The notes beneath the pieces were generated by a model. That model was given only the letters and a program-made list of their open reading frames with translations. It was not told where the DNA came from and did no database searches. Both the position numbers and the translations under genes were made by a program. Source: Rhodobacterales bacterium HKCCE3408 (GTDB taxonomy: Bacteria; Pseudomonadota; Alphaproteobacteria; Rhodobacterales; Rhodobacteraceae). Taken from it: a DNA stretch of 64,000 nt. Of this stretch, positions 1-8,696 are shown piece by piece. The stretch spans positions 248,001 to 312,000 of the forward strand of contig WVSN01000001.1 in assembly GCA_015689705.1 (NCBI GenBank), in the 5' to 3' direction. Position 1 is the stretch's first letter, and every line of letters starts with the position of its first letter.

Positions 1-91
1 CGGTGCGGCCCGACGAACTTCGCATCCGCAGCGGCAGTTCGTCGGCAGCGCCGATCATTTCAACCTGTATGTCCGTGTTGTCTGCCATCAT
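1..91 (-). CDS. 5' end of an unidentified gene (cut by window edge)
   Basis: An open frame starts at ATG 91 (or the next codon, ATG 88) and runs off the left edge, so only about 30 codons are visible. It begins MMADNTDIQVEM and is rich in acidic and small residues. A GGAG-like ribosome binding site sits a few bases upstream. Too little is visible to assign a family, and a chance open frame cannot be excluded. The 165 bases between it and the next gene show no other gene. Confidence 0.4.
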   Translation of the reverse strand, partial: MMADNTDIQVEMIGAADELPLRMRSSSGRT

Positions 92-256
92 GGACTCCGC
101 GTCTTGCAATAAATGGGAGAGGGGTGACCAACTCGTCTTCAGCGAGTTGCACGCCCGAGTTCGATCAGTTGTGGTTGCTGGTTTTCCCGGGTCTTTTGAG
201 GCCCTGCGGGCAAAGCTCCGGGCCCGCCCGTGGATCTTCAACCCCGGCGCCTGCCC

Positions 257-691
257 TCACTGCCAGTCCTCCGGCAGATTGCCGGATCGCAGCCAGGTCT
301 GCGGCGCGTCATCTCCGTAAGCGAAGGTCAGCGCGGTCGCGTTGCCCTCTCCGTCGAACTCGAAAGTAACCACGATATCGGGATTGTATTCGTTGAAGCC
401 CGGACGAATGAACTCGGCGTCACTCAAGGTTTTCATGTACCAAGGCGCCACATCACCGAATGTGGCACCGACCATGAGATGATCTTCCGGGATTGGCGCG
501 TCACCGCCCATGGGTGGCTCGGCCTCGGCCACGAACCACGACCGACCCAGATCATCGTCGTAGAGCCCCACATACCGTTCGACGTCGACTGCCTCGCCCC
601 AGCGATCCACTTCCTGCGCGGCGGCCGGGAGACAAATACCGGATACAGCCACCACCACGATTACCGGGTACGCAATACTCTTCCCCACCAT
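257..691 (-). CDS. Secreted protein of unknown function (144 aa)
   Basis: I chose ATG 691 because a strong GGAGG site lies just upstream, whereas the open frame extends further without one. The N-terminus is a clear signal peptide (short basic start, a Val/Ile/Ala-rich core, then LPAAAQ as a likely cleavage region). The mature part is acidic and aromatic-rich, with no cysteines and no catalytic motif I recognise. It is probably periplasmic or exported. The gene stands alone and points away from the LigD genes. Function is unknown. Confidence 0.7.
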   Translation of the reverse strand: MVGKSIAYPVIVVVAVSGICLPAAAQEVDRWGEAVDVERYVGLYDDDLGRSWFVAEAEPPMGGDAPIPEDHLMVGATFGDVAPWYMKTLSDAEFIRPGFNEYNPDIVVTFEFDGEGNATALTFAYGDDAPQTWLRSGNLPEDWQ

Positions 692-924
692 GAAACCTCC
701 AGTTTCATTCAATTTTTCTGTATCAGATTCGCCCCGAAGCACAAAATTTGGCGCATACGATTGCGGTTCACCGTCAGTGTCCCCGGTTTCACAAATGGCA
801 CATGTGATGGCAGTCCATTCTGCGACCCAATTCGCCCGGTGTTCTTCCGAAAACGTTGGCGCATTTGGCCCATTTCGCGGGGGCATCAGCCCTCTTCACC
901 AGTCCAGTATCACCGCGATTTGAA

Positions 925-1455
925 TCACTGGATGAACACGGTTGCCTGCCCGACGATCCCGGCGCCGGGCGCACTGAATGTCCAATAGCCGGCAATCGAA
1001 TTCTCACTCATGACCACAAGGCGCAGCACATGCGTCACCCCGATGCCGGTTTCGGCGCCCCGGGTCTGGACCGTCGTCTCGAGCCCCGGCAGTGCCTGGA
1101 TAGGACAGCCCAGGAAGCCTTGCACCTGGTCACTGCCCATGATGCCCTCCGACCCGGCCGGCCAGGACCAGTCCGCACCGACGGCTGTCACGGTCAGTGG
1201 GGCCTGGCCGAATGGGGTCGGCCATCCCTGCAGTTCGAGTTGGCCGTTCTGAACGACGATCTGGACCGGCGCGGTTCTGTTTCCCTGCTGGCTATTGGAG
1301 AATGGCCCCATGCTGGCAGAGGTCGGAGATACAACCATTGTATAGGTGCCGGTGATGTAACTGGCCTCCAATCGGCCGAGGTTACAGTTGTTCGCAAATG
1401 CAGAGGTCGCGAGGACGAAAAAGAGTGCAGCAGTGGCGGCGATAATGCGGACCAT
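925..1455 (-). CDS. Secreted protein of unknown function (176 aa)
   Basis: It starts at ATG 1455 behind a GGGAGG site. Residues 1 to about 21 form a signal peptide ending in ATSAFA. The mature protein is rich in Gly, Thr, Val and Gln and looks beta-rich. It has two cysteines (one just after the signal peptide, one in GFLGCPI) that could form a disulfide in the periplasm. No known domain is recognised. A perfect 8-bp inverted repeat abuts its ribosome binding site, which suggests regulated expression. It may be co-oriented with, rather than cotranscribed with, the next secreted-protein gene 233 bases downstream. Confidence 0.7.
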   Translation of the reverse strand: MVRIIAATAALFFVLATSAFANNCNLGRLEASYITGTYTMVVSPTSASMGPFSNSQQGNRTAPVQIVVQNGQLELQGWPTPFGQAPLTVTAVGADWSWPAGSEGIMGSDQVQGFLGCPIQALPGLETTVQTRGAETGIGVTHVLRLVVMSENSIAGYWTFSAPGAGIVGQATVFIQ

Positions 1456-1786
1456 AAACGCCTCCCATAATCAGACCATATTAGCTGCTGATTATCACGA
1501 TCCCGCTCCCACTCCGCAACTGCCCCGGCCCGGGTCGTATTTGCGGGAGTATTTCGACCGATAATAATCGCCACCAAGGCTGGAATTTGTGGCCAAGTTC
1601 CAGTCGCGTCCGTTTCACATGGCCCGGGGGTCAACCAGCCTTGGAGAAATGCGGATGGTCGCCACGGAGTGCGGATGGAACGGAACGGGGCGCACGGGCG
1701 TTCGGTTGCGTGAGCGAGCTTGCCGATATCCATCAACCGCGCGACGTTTCTGCAGGCTCCGTCCACTTGCCCGAGGAGGACAGGCC
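1456..1786. other. Intergenic region upstream of the LigD genes
   Basis: This 331-base gap separates the divergent secreted-protein gene and the ligD operon. It holds the inverted repeat at 1467-1495, one 14-base copy of the motif GCGGGAGTATTTCG at 1543-1556, and the GAGGAGGA ribosome binding site of the phosphoesterase gene at 1773-1780. The promoter of the LigD genes must lie here, but I cannot pick out a convincing -35/-10 pair. Open frames across it lack ribosome binding sites and recognisable products. Confidence 0.5.
1467..1495. promoter_or_regulatory. Perfect 8-bp inverted repeat next to a ribosome binding site
   Basis: ATAATCAG (1467-1474) and CTGATTAT (1488-1495) are exact inverted complements separated by 13 AT-rich bases. 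The left arm touches the Shine-Dalgarno sequence of the leftward secreted-protein gene. It could be an operator overlapping a promoter (the spacer contains TAATAT on the minus strand) or an mRNA hairpin just upstream of the ribosome binding site. The sequence does not decide between these. Confidence 0.45.
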
Positions 1787-2380
1787 ATGAGCGGCCGATT
1801 GTCGGAATACAGCAAGCGGCGCGATGTTTCGCGCAGCGGAGAACCTTCGGCGGAAAGTTCGAAAGCGGGCGGCGGTGAGCACCCGGTCTTCGTAATCCAG
1901 AAGCACGACGCGAGCAACCTGCACTACGATTTCAGGCTCGAAGTCGATGGGGCGCTCGCCAGTTGGGCCGTCCCCAAGGGCCCGTCGACCGATCCGGGCG
2001 AGAAGCGGCTGGCGATCCGGACCGAGGACCATCCGCTCGACTATGCCGATTTCGAGGGCGTCATTCCGGAGGGTGAATACGGTGCTGGAACTGTCCTCGT
2101 GTGGGACCGGGGTTCCTACGAGAACATCACCGAGAAGGACGGGGAGATCCGTCCGATGGCCGAGGCGCTGGAAAAGGGGCACGCGCTGGTGCGGCTCGAC
2201 GGAGAAAAGCTTCGGGGAGGGTACGCCCTGCAGCGGATCGACGACGCGGACGATCAGTGGCTTCTGATCAAGATGGATGATGACGGCGCGGATGCTCGCC
2301 GGAACCCCGTCTCGACCGAGCCCGACTCTGTCGCCTCCGGCAAGTCGATGGACGAAATTGCGGACGAAGGCGGGGAATGA
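1787..2380 (+). CDS. LigD-type DNA 3'-phosphoesterase (separate PE module)
   Basis: This 197-residue protein is a stand-alone version of the phosphoesterase domain of bacterial ligase D, which trims 3' ribonucleotides and phosphates at double-strand breaks. The family signature is clear: QKHDASNLHYDFRLE (His40, His46, Asp48, Arg50) followed by EDHPLDY with His82 and the FEGVIPEGEYGAG turn. The first 30 residues are a polar linker-like tail. ATG 1787 is chosen because GAGGAGGA lies 6 bases upstream; earlier in-frame ATGs have no such site. Its stop overlaps the start of the ligase gene (ATGA), so the two are translationally coupled. Confidence in the family is high. Confidence 0.93.
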   Translation: MSGRLSEYSKRRDVSRSGEPSAESSKAGGGEHPVFVIQKHDASNLHYDFRLEVDGALASWAVPKGPSTDPGEKRLAIRTEDHPLDYADFEGVIPEGEYGAGTVLVWDRGSYENITEKDGEIRPMAEALEKGHALVRLDGEKLRGGYALQRIDDADDQWLLIKMDDDGADARRNPVSTEPDSVASGKSMDEIADEGGE

Positions 2381-3360
2381 GGGGCAGAGACACACTTGCG
2401 GATCTTCCCGAGACCGGGTTCCCGGACTGGACGTCCCCGATGCTGGCCGTCCTGACCGACGACCGCTTCTCGGACCCTGACTGGATATACGAGCGGAAGC
2501 TTGATGGAGAGCGGTTGCTGGCGTTCCGGAATGGAGACGACATCCGTCTCATGACGCGCAACCGGCGCGAGGTCTCCGCCACTTGGCCGGAGATCGCGGA
2601 GGCCATCGGCGCCCAGTCCGAACATGCCTTCATTGCCGATGGCGAAGTCGTCGCCTTCGACGGCGCGCAGACGAGCTTTTCGCGCCTGCAGGGACGGATG
2701 CAGATCGACGACGCTAAGAAGGCCCGCGAGACCGGCATTGAAGTGTTCTTCTACGTCTTCGATCTTCTTCATCTCGACGGCCACGATCTGACTGGACTGC
2801 CGCTGCGCCGGCGCAAGGGCATCCTGCGCGACCATCTGAAGTTCGCGGATCCCCTGAGATACACGCAGCACCGGAACGAAGACGGCGAAGCCTATTTCAC
2901 GGAAGCCTGCGAGCGCGGATGGGAAGGGCTGATCGCCAAGGATGCAAACGCCTCCTACACGCACGGCCGTTCGCGCGACTGGCTGAAGTTCAAATGCGCC
3001 CATGGCCAGGAATTCGTGATCGGCGGCTTTACCGAGCCATCGGGGTCGCGGACCGGGTTCGGTGCGCTGCTGGTCGGTGTCTACGACGACGGCGCGTTGC
3101 GATACGCCGGCAAGGTCGGAACGGGCTTTGACGACGACTTTCTGTCGTCCTTCCGCGAGACGCTGGACGACCACCGCCGGGAAACGTCGCCATTCGCCGA
3201 GGACACGGGCGAGGACGCTTGCTGGGTCCGGCCCGAACTCGTCGGTGAGATCGGCTTTACCGAATGGACGTCCGACGGCAAGCTGCGCCATCCCCGGTTT
3301 CTCGGACTGCGCCGCGACAAGCCGGCGTCCGAGGTCGTCCGGGAGGAGCCGGATCAATGA
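2377..3360 (+). CDS. LigD-type ATP-dependent DNA ligase (separate LIG module)
   Basis: This 327-residue ATP-dependent DNA ligase matches the central domain of ligase D and would seal nicks and ends during non-homologous end joining. The adenylation motif is YERKLDGERL, with Lys41 as the nucleotide acceptor. Further ligase motifs follow, including DGEVV, the EGLIAKD motif and WLKFK, then a C-terminal OB-fold region carrying the GGFTEP stretch. The length suits adenylation plus OB domains with nothing else fused. It overlaps the genes on both sides by 4 bases (ATGA), forming a three-gene unit. Confidence 0.94.
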   Translation: MRGRDTLADLPETGFPDWTSPMLAVLTDDRFSDPDWIYERKLDGERLLAFRNGDDIRLMTRNRREVSATWPEIAEAIGAQSEHAFIADGEVVAFDGAQTSFSRLQGRMQIDDAKKARETGIEVFFYVFDLLHLDGHDLTGLPLRRRKGILRDHLKFADPLRYTQHRNEDGEAYFTEACERGWEGLIAKDANASYTHGRSRDWLKFKCAHGQEFVIGGFTEPSGSRTGFGALLVGVYDDGALRYAGKVGTGFDDDFLSSFRETLDDHRRETSPFAEDTGEDACWVRPELVGEIGFTEWTSDGKLRHPRFLGLRRDKPASEVVREEPDQ

Positions 3361-4253
3361 GCGACGCTACCATCGAAGTCAGTGGCCGGACGATCGAGAT
3401 CTCGCATCCCGACAAGGTCCTGTTTCCCGATGACGGCATCACCAAACGTGACCTCGCCGAATACTATGCCCGGATCGCCGGGGTCGCGCAGCCACACTAC
3501 CAAGACCGCCCGCTGACCATGCAGCGCTTCCCCGAAGGGATCGGCGAATCCGGATTCTTTCAGAAAAATATCCCCGACTACTTTCCCGACTGGATCGAGC
3601 GCGTGGAGCTGCCGAAAGAGGGCGGGACCGTCACCCATGTGCTGGCGAACGACGCCGCCACGCTGGTCTACCTTGCCAATCAGGGCTGTATCACGCCGCA
3701 CCTTGCGCTGTCTCGCGCTCAGACGCCGGAGCGGCCCGACCGCATGATCTTCGATCTCGATCCTTCGGACGGGGATTTCGGCAAGGTGCAGGAGGTGGCG
3801 AAGGCCGTGAAAGCGGCGCTCGATGATCGCGACCTGCCGAGTTTCGTCGCGGCCACCGGATCGCGTGGTCTGCACATCGTGCTCGTGCTCGATGCGTCGG
3901 TCGAGGTCGATCGGCTTCGACCCTTCGCTCGCGATCTGTCGGCGGAGATCGCCGAAGCGCATCCTGCGCTCGCCACCACGGAGCAGCGCAAGGAGAAACG
4001 CGGAGACCGGGTTCTGGTGGACACATTCCGCACCGCCTACGGCCAGACGGCCGTCGGCGCCTATGCCGTCCGGGCCCGGCCGGGTGCGCCGGTTGCGACG
4101 CCGCTCAAATGGGACGAGGCGCTTGCCTCGGACATGGCGCCCGATCGATATGACATCCGCTCGGTCTTCCGCCGCCTCGGCCAGATCTCCGACCCCTGGG
4201 CGGACATCGACGCGGATCCGATTGCGGCGGATCGACTGGTCGGAGACGGCTGA
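3357..4253 (+). CDS. LigD-type polymerase/primase (separate POL module)
   Basis: This 298-residue archaeo-eukaryotic primase-fold polymerase corresponds to the POL domain of ligase D. It would add nucleotides, often ribonucleotides, to fill gaps at broken ends. The catalytic metal-binding motif is IFDLDPSD (Asp133, Asp135), followed by the nucleotide-binding ATGSRGLHIV stretch and a third acidic residue, Asp222, in RVLVDTFRTAYGQT. The start ATG overlaps the ligase stop. No Ku gene is visible in this window, although LigD systems normally work with Ku, so it must lie elsewhere or be missing. Confidence 0.94.
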   Translation: MSDATIEVSGRTIEISHPDKVLFPDDGITKRDLAEYYARIAGVAQPHYQDRPLTMQRFPEGIGESGFFQKNIPDYFPDWIERVELPKEGGTVTHVLANDAATLVYLANQGCITPHLALSRAQTPERPDRMIFDLDPSDGDFGKVQEVAKAVKAALDDRDLPSFVAATGSRGLHIVLVLDASVEVDRLRPFARDLSAEIAEAHPALATTEQRKEKRGDRVLVDTFRTAYGQTAVGAYAVRARPGAPVATPLKWDEALASDMAPDRYDIRSVFRRLGQISDPWADIDADPIAADRLVGDG

Positions 4254-4334
4254 CAGGGCAGGGCTTCTGCAGCTCATCGGAACGGGACGGACCTTTCATG
4301 CGTTGGTCAGACAAGCATTGGAAAGGAGGTACCC

Positions 4335-5111
4335 ATGCTCGTATCAAGCAACGATCTCCGCCAATTCGCCATCAAGGCGACCGATGGGCGTACCGGCCAT
4401 GTCGAGGATTTCTACTTCGATGACAACTCGTGGAATGTCCGCTACGTCGTGACCCGGTCCGGGTTCCTGTTCACGGAACGGCAGGGTCTCCTGAAGTCGA
4501 CCTTGCTCGGCATGCCGGACCTCGAGAGGCGCGAAGTGCCGGTGTCAGTCGACAAGGACCAGGTCGAGACGGCCGAGGACCCCGACGCCGATCCGCCAGT
4601 CAGCGAACAGCGAAACCGGGATGCAATGAAGTACCGGTTCGACCTCTGGCCGCCGCTGATGCTGGGCGTTCCGGGCGCGGTCTTCACGCCGGAACAGGCC
4701 GAGCACCAGCTGTATGGCGGACCGGCCGCGGAGCGCGATATCGAGAAGCGATCCGAGGATCCGGGCGATCCGAACCTGCGAAGCGTGAACGAGATCGCCG
4801 GCTACGGGATCGACGCCAGCGACGGCGAGATCGGGTCGATCGTCGATGTCATTCTGGACCCCGAAGGCTGGCGGGTGACGCATCTTGTCGCCGATACCGG
4901 CACATGGTTGCCGGGACGGCAGGTCGTGCTTCCGACCGACTGGATCCGGGCCGTCAGCTGGGCCGAGCGGAACATCATCGTCAATGTCTCGACGGAGAAA
5001 GTGAAGAACGCCACGGAACTCGACACGCTCGAGGAGCTGAGACAGACCGAGCCGGTCATGGCCTTCGCGCCCTACGGTGCCTATGGCGCCTATGCCGGAC
5101 TGCCGATCTAG
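4335..5111 (+). CDS. Protein with two PRC-barrel domains (258 aa)
   Basis: Two PRC-barrel-like segments are visible. One is at about residues 5-75 (GRTGHVEDFYFDD...WNVRYVV) and the other at about 145-225 (GYGIDASDGEIGSIVDVILD...VTHLVADTG). A charged linker joins them, with a proline-rich LWPPLMLGVPG piece in the middle. PRC barrels are small beta-barrels found in RNA-processing, photosynthetic and stress proteins. A very strong AAAGGAGG site precedes ATG 4335. It lies 81 bases after the LigD polymerase gene in the same direction and may be read from it, so a stress or repair connection is plausible but only inferred. Confidence 0.85.
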   Translation: MLVSSNDLRQFAIKATDGRTGHVEDFYFDDNSWNVRYVVTRSGFLFTERQGLLKSTLLGMPDLERREVPVSVDKDQVETAEDPDADPPVSEQRNRDAMKYRFDLWPPLMLGVPGAVFTPEQAEHQLYGGPAAERDIEKRSEDPGDPNLRSVNEIAGYGIDASDGEIGSIVDVILDPEGWRVTHLVADTGTWLPGRQVVLPTDWIRAVSWAERNIIVNVSTEKVKNATELDTLEELRQTEPVMAFAPYGAYGAYAGLPI

Positions 5112-5127
5112 GACCGGCCGACCGGCC

Positions 5128-6636
5128 TCACGCGGCGTCGTTGGTGATGCCCGAGATCGCCTGGATCAGGCCATCTTCGGTCACCTCCGAGGCGTCGAAT
5201 TCCCGCATGACCTGGCCGTGGTACATAGCCACGATCCGGTCGGCGACGTGGAGCACCTCGGGCATCTCCGACGAGATGACGATGACTGCGTAGCCCTGTT
5301 TGGCCAGATCGCGCAGGAGGTTGTGGATCTCGGATTTCGAGCCGACGTCGATGCCGCGCGTCGGCTCGTCCACGATCAGAACTTCCGGCCGCATCGACAG
5401 CCATTTGCCGATCACGATCTTCTGCTGGTTGCCGCCCGACAGATTGCCGACCGCGGTCCGCCAGCTTGGCGACTTGATCGACAGCCGGTCGCGATACTGG
5501 TCGTAGATCGACACCTCGGCGCCTTCGGCCACGAACGGACCCGCCTTGAGGTCATCGACCTGGGGCAGGGTGATGTTGTCCCGGCAGTTCATGCCGAGGA
5601 CGAGACCCTGCTCCTTCCGGCTTTCCGGGACGAGAGAGATGCCCTTTGAAATGGCGTCGATCGGCGAATTGATCCGAACTTCCTCGTCCTTGAGGAAAAT
5701 GCGTCCGGCCGTGGGTGTCCGCAGACCGAACAGCGTCTCGGCAATCTCGGTCCGCCCTGCGCCGACGAGACCGTAGAAGCCAAGGACCTCGCCCTGGCGG
5801 ACCTCGAAGCTGACGTTCTGGAAGAGCTTGCCGCAGGACAGGCCTTCGACGCGGAGGGCGACCTTGCCGAGCTCAAGTTCCTCGAAATTGCGGCTGAGAT
5901 CGAGCGACCGGCCGATCATCATCTGGGTGATCTCGTCTTCGTTCGTCTCGGCGGTCTCGAGCGTGCCGCGATATTCGCCGTCACGCAGGACCGAGATCCG
6001 GTCGGTGATCCGGAAGATCTCCTCCATCCGGTGGGAGATGTAGATGATCCCAACGCCCTGGGCCTTCAGATCCTCGATCACGTCGAAGAGCACGCTTTTC
6101 TCGGCATCGGTGAGCGATGCGGTCGGCTCATCGAAGATCACCGCCTTGGCGTCAACGGTCAGCGCGCGCGCGATCTCGACCATCTGCTGGTTCGCGATCG
6201 ACAGGTCGCCGACGCGGGTGCGGGCGTTGAAGCTGACCTTCAGCTTCGAGAGGATCGCATCGGTCCGGCTGTAGAGCGTGTCCCAGTCGACCCGGCCGAA
6301 TGCCTTCCGGGGCAGTTCGCCGAGATAGATGTTCTCCGCGACCGAGAGCTCCTGAGCGAGGCTGAGCTCCTGGTGGATGAACATCACGCCCTTGGCTTTT
6401 GCCTCGAGCGGACCGTGCATCACCGTCTCGCGCTCTTCGATGAAGATGCGGCCCTCCTCGGGCTGGTAGATGCCGCCGAGAACCTTCATCAGCGTCGACT
6501 TTCCGGCGCCGTTCTCGCCCATCAGCGCGTGCACTTCTCCCGGCAGAACCGAGAAGCTCACGCCGTCGAGCGCGCGCACGCCGGGGAAGGTCTTCACGAT
6601 GTCTTCCAGACGCAGGGCAGGGGTTTGTTCGCTCAT
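5128..6636 (-). CDS. Ribose/xylose-type sugar ABC transporter ATPase
   Basis: This 502-residue protein has two fused ABC ATPase domains, as in RbsA, MglA and XylG. The first has an intact Walker A (GENGAGKST, residues 40-48). The second has a degenerate P-loop (GLVGAGRTE) but a good signature (LSGGNQQK), which is typical of this family. It would sit on the cytoplasmic face and power import through the two permeases encoded just upstream. Its start overlaps the preceding permease stop by 4 bases. It is the last gene of the leftward transport operon and ends only 16 bases from the convergent PRC-barrel gene. Confidence 0.93.
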   Translation of the reverse strand: MSEQTPALRLEDIVKTFPGVRALDGVSFSVLPGEVHALMGENGAGKSTLMKVLGGIYQPEEGRIFIEERETVMHGPLEAKAKGVMFIHQELSLAQELSVAENIYLGELPRKAFGRVDWDTLYSRTDAILSKLKVSFNARTRVGDLSIANQQMVEIARALTVDAKAVIFDEPTASLTDAEKSVLFDVIEDLKAQGVGIIYISHRMEEIFRITDRISVLRDGEYRGTLETAETNEDEITQMMIGRSLDLSRNFEELELGKVALRVEGLSCGKLFQNVSFEVRQGEVLGFYGLVGAGRTEIAETLFGLRTPTAGRIFLKDEEVRINSPIDAISKGISLVPESRKEQGLVLGMNCRDNITLPQVDDLKAGPFVAEGAEVSIYDQYRDRLSIKSPSWRTAVGNLSGGNQQKIVIGKWLSMRPEVLIVDEPTRGIDVGSKSEIHNLLRDLAKQGYAVIVISSEMPEVLHVADRIVAMYHGQVMREFDASEVTEDGLIQAISGITNDAA

Positions 6637-7634
6637 ACCTTCAACTCCTCTGCACCCTTGCGGTTCAGCTGACGATCCAGGAACAGGACCGCGATCAGGA
6701 TCGACCCGATGACAAGGTTCACCGTCTCGGTATCCGCGCCGATATGGCCGAGGCCCTTGCGCAGAAGCTGGATCGCGATGACCCCGCCGAACGTGCCGAT
6801 GATCGAGCCCTTGCCGCCGGACAGCTTCGTGCCGCCGAGAACGACCGCGGTAATCGCCCAGAGTTCGAAGAGCATCCCGTCATTGGGGTTCACCGATCCC
6901 GAGGCGGAATAGAACGCGACCGCCGACAGGGCCGCGAGAAATCCGATCAGCACGAAGTTGATGACGAAGTGCGGGCCGACGCGGATACCCGCGTTCACGG
7001 CGGCCTCGCGGTTGTCCCCGATTGCGTAGGCGTTCCGACCGTGGATCGTGCGCGTCATCACCAGCCAGACGATCAGTGCGACGGCGATGAAGACGAGCGC
7101 CGGTGTCTCGAGCCCGAAGACATCGGCTTCGGCGATGTCGACCATGGTCCAGTTCAGATGGAAGGTCGGCTGCTCGCCGTTGTACATGAACACGAGACCG
7201 CGATAGCCGAGCATCGCGCCAAGGGTGACGATGAAAGCGTCCACCCCCGTCTTCCACACGATCATGCCGTTTATTAAGCCGAGGATCGCGCCGGTCAGAA
7301 GCGCGAAGCCCCATGCCAGCGGGATCGCCCAGTCGCCGAGCGCGTCCATGAACGGCCAGCTCATCGAGTCGAGCATGACGATCCCGGCAAGCGCATAGGT
7401 CGCGCCGACGCTGAGGTCGATGTTGCCGTTGATCATGACGACCGTCATGCCCACGGCGATGATCCCGATGGGTGCCGCCTGCTTCAGCAGAAGCAGCATG
7501 TTGTCGAGATCCATGAAGGCACGGTCCGATAGAGACCAGTATTCGCCGGCGATCTGGAAGAAGGCGAGTTCCAGCAGGATGAAGCCCCAGATCGCGCCGT
7601 TCTGGATGATGTTCTTGATGTTATCGTTTTTCAT
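6633..7634 (-). CDS. Sugar ABC transporter permease (RbsC family)
   Basis: This 333-residue multi-spanning membrane protein is of the branched-chain/ribose permease type. It has hydrophobic segments throughout and the family motif region GNIDLSVGATYAL near residue 70. Late in the sequence LGGTKLSGGKGSIIGTFGG marks the loop that contacts the ATPase. It pairs with the second permease upstream to form a heterodimeric channel. It starts 12 bases after that gene's stop and overlaps the ATPase gene by 4 bases. Confidence 0.92.
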   Translation of the reverse strand: MKNDNIKNIIQNGAIWGFILLELAFFQIAGEYWSLSDRAFMDLDNMLLLLKQAAPIGIIAVGMTVVMINGNIDLSVGATYALAGIVMLDSMSWPFMDALGDWAIPLAWGFALLTGAILGLINGMIVWKTGVDAFIVTLGAMLGYRGLVFMYNGEQPTFHLNWTMVDIAEADVFGLETPALVFIAVALIVWLVMTRTIHGRNAYAIGDNREAAVNAGIRVGPHFVINFVLIGFLAALSAVAFYSASGSVNPNDGMLFELWAITAVVLGGTKLSGGKGSIIGTFGGVIAIQLLRKGLGHIGADTETVNLVIGSILIAVLFLDRQLNRKGAEELKV

Positions 7635-7646
7635 ATCCGGACCTCC

Positions 7647-8669
7647 TCAGGCGATCGGGGACCAGAGCCGGCCGCGCTTGGTCGCGATGTCGAGCCAGAC
7701 GGCAAGGATGATGATGATCCAGGTGACGACGAACTGGGCGTAGAATTCGAGCCCGGCCAGAAGCAGGCCGTTCTGGATGAAGCCCAGGATCAGGACGCCG
7801 ATCACCGTTTTGAAGATCGTGCCCGACCCGCCGAGAAGCGAGGCGCCGCCGAGGATGACCGCGGCGAGAACCTCCAGTTCCATGCCCTGACCGACCGTGT
7901 TCTGCGCACCCATCGTGCGGCTGGCCTGAATGAGCCCGGCCGTCGCGACGCAGAAGGCGGAGATCATGTAGGTGAAGAAGACGACCCGGGCGCGCGGGAT
8001 GCCCGAGAAGGTCGCTGCGGTGCCGTTGCCGCCGACTGCGTAGACTTTGCGGCCGAAGGGCGTCTTGGCCAGCACGATGCCGAGGAACGCCGCGAGTCCG
8101 ACGAAGATCAGGACCGGGATCGGGATACCCAGGGCGTCGCCACGGCCGAAGACGTCGAACCACGTCGCGCTCTGGTTGGCGATATCCATGTTCTGACCGC
8201 CCGAATAGGTCAGTGTCAGGCCGTGAATAGCCGACAGCATGCCCAGTGTGACGATCAGCGAGTTGAGCCGCAGGTACCCGATGAGAAAGCCGTTTATCGC
8301 GCCGAGACAGAGAGTCATGGCGAACATTGCCGGTATGGCGAGGGCCGGCCCGAAGGCGGGGTTTTCATGCAGGTCGAGCACGACGATGGCCGAGAACGAC
8401 ATCATAGAGCCGACCGACAGATCGAGATTGCCGCCAATCACAACGAACGTGACGCCAAGCGCCATGACGCCGAGGATGGCCGAGGACCGCACGACACCGA
8501 ACACGTTGTTGATGTCGATGAACCGCGGGTTCCACAGGGTGAACGCGATCATGAACAGGATAAACGCGACAAGGATGCCTTGCCGCGCGAGAAATGCGCC
8601 GACCGTTTTCATCGTGTCGGATGACGTGCCGCGCGCGGCGCCCCGCTCGCTCGTGCTGGCCTCGGCCAT
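7647..8669 (-). CDS. Sugar ABC transporter permease (RbsC family)
   Basis: This 340-residue permease is homologous to its downstream neighbour, with the same GGNLDLSVGSMMSF and LGGASLLGGSGTIFKT family motifs. The first 25 residues are polar and cytoplasmic. Two different permease genes in tandem suggest the channel is a heterodimer. It follows the SDR gene by 27 bases, so the dehydrogenase and the transporter appear to share one transcript. Confidence 0.92.
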   Translation of the reverse strand: MAEASTSERGAARGTSSDTMKTVGAFLARQGILVAFILFMIAFTLWNPRFIDINNVFGVVRSSAILGVMALGVTFVVIGGNLDLSVGSMMSFSAIVVLDLHENPAFGPALAIPAMFAMTLCLGAINGFLIGYLRLNSLIVTLGMLSAIHGLTLTYSGGQNMDIANQSATWFDVFGRGDALGIPIPVLIFVGLAAFLGIVLAKTPFGRKVYAVGGNGTAATFSGIPRARVVFFTYMISAFCVATAGLIQASRTMGAQNTVGQGMELEVLAAVILGGASLLGGSGTIFKTVIGVLILGFIQNGLLLAGLEFYAQFVVTWIIIILAVWLDIATKRGRLWSPIA

Positions 8670-8696
8670 GTCTTTCCTCCCTCAGTCTCGCCCTCC

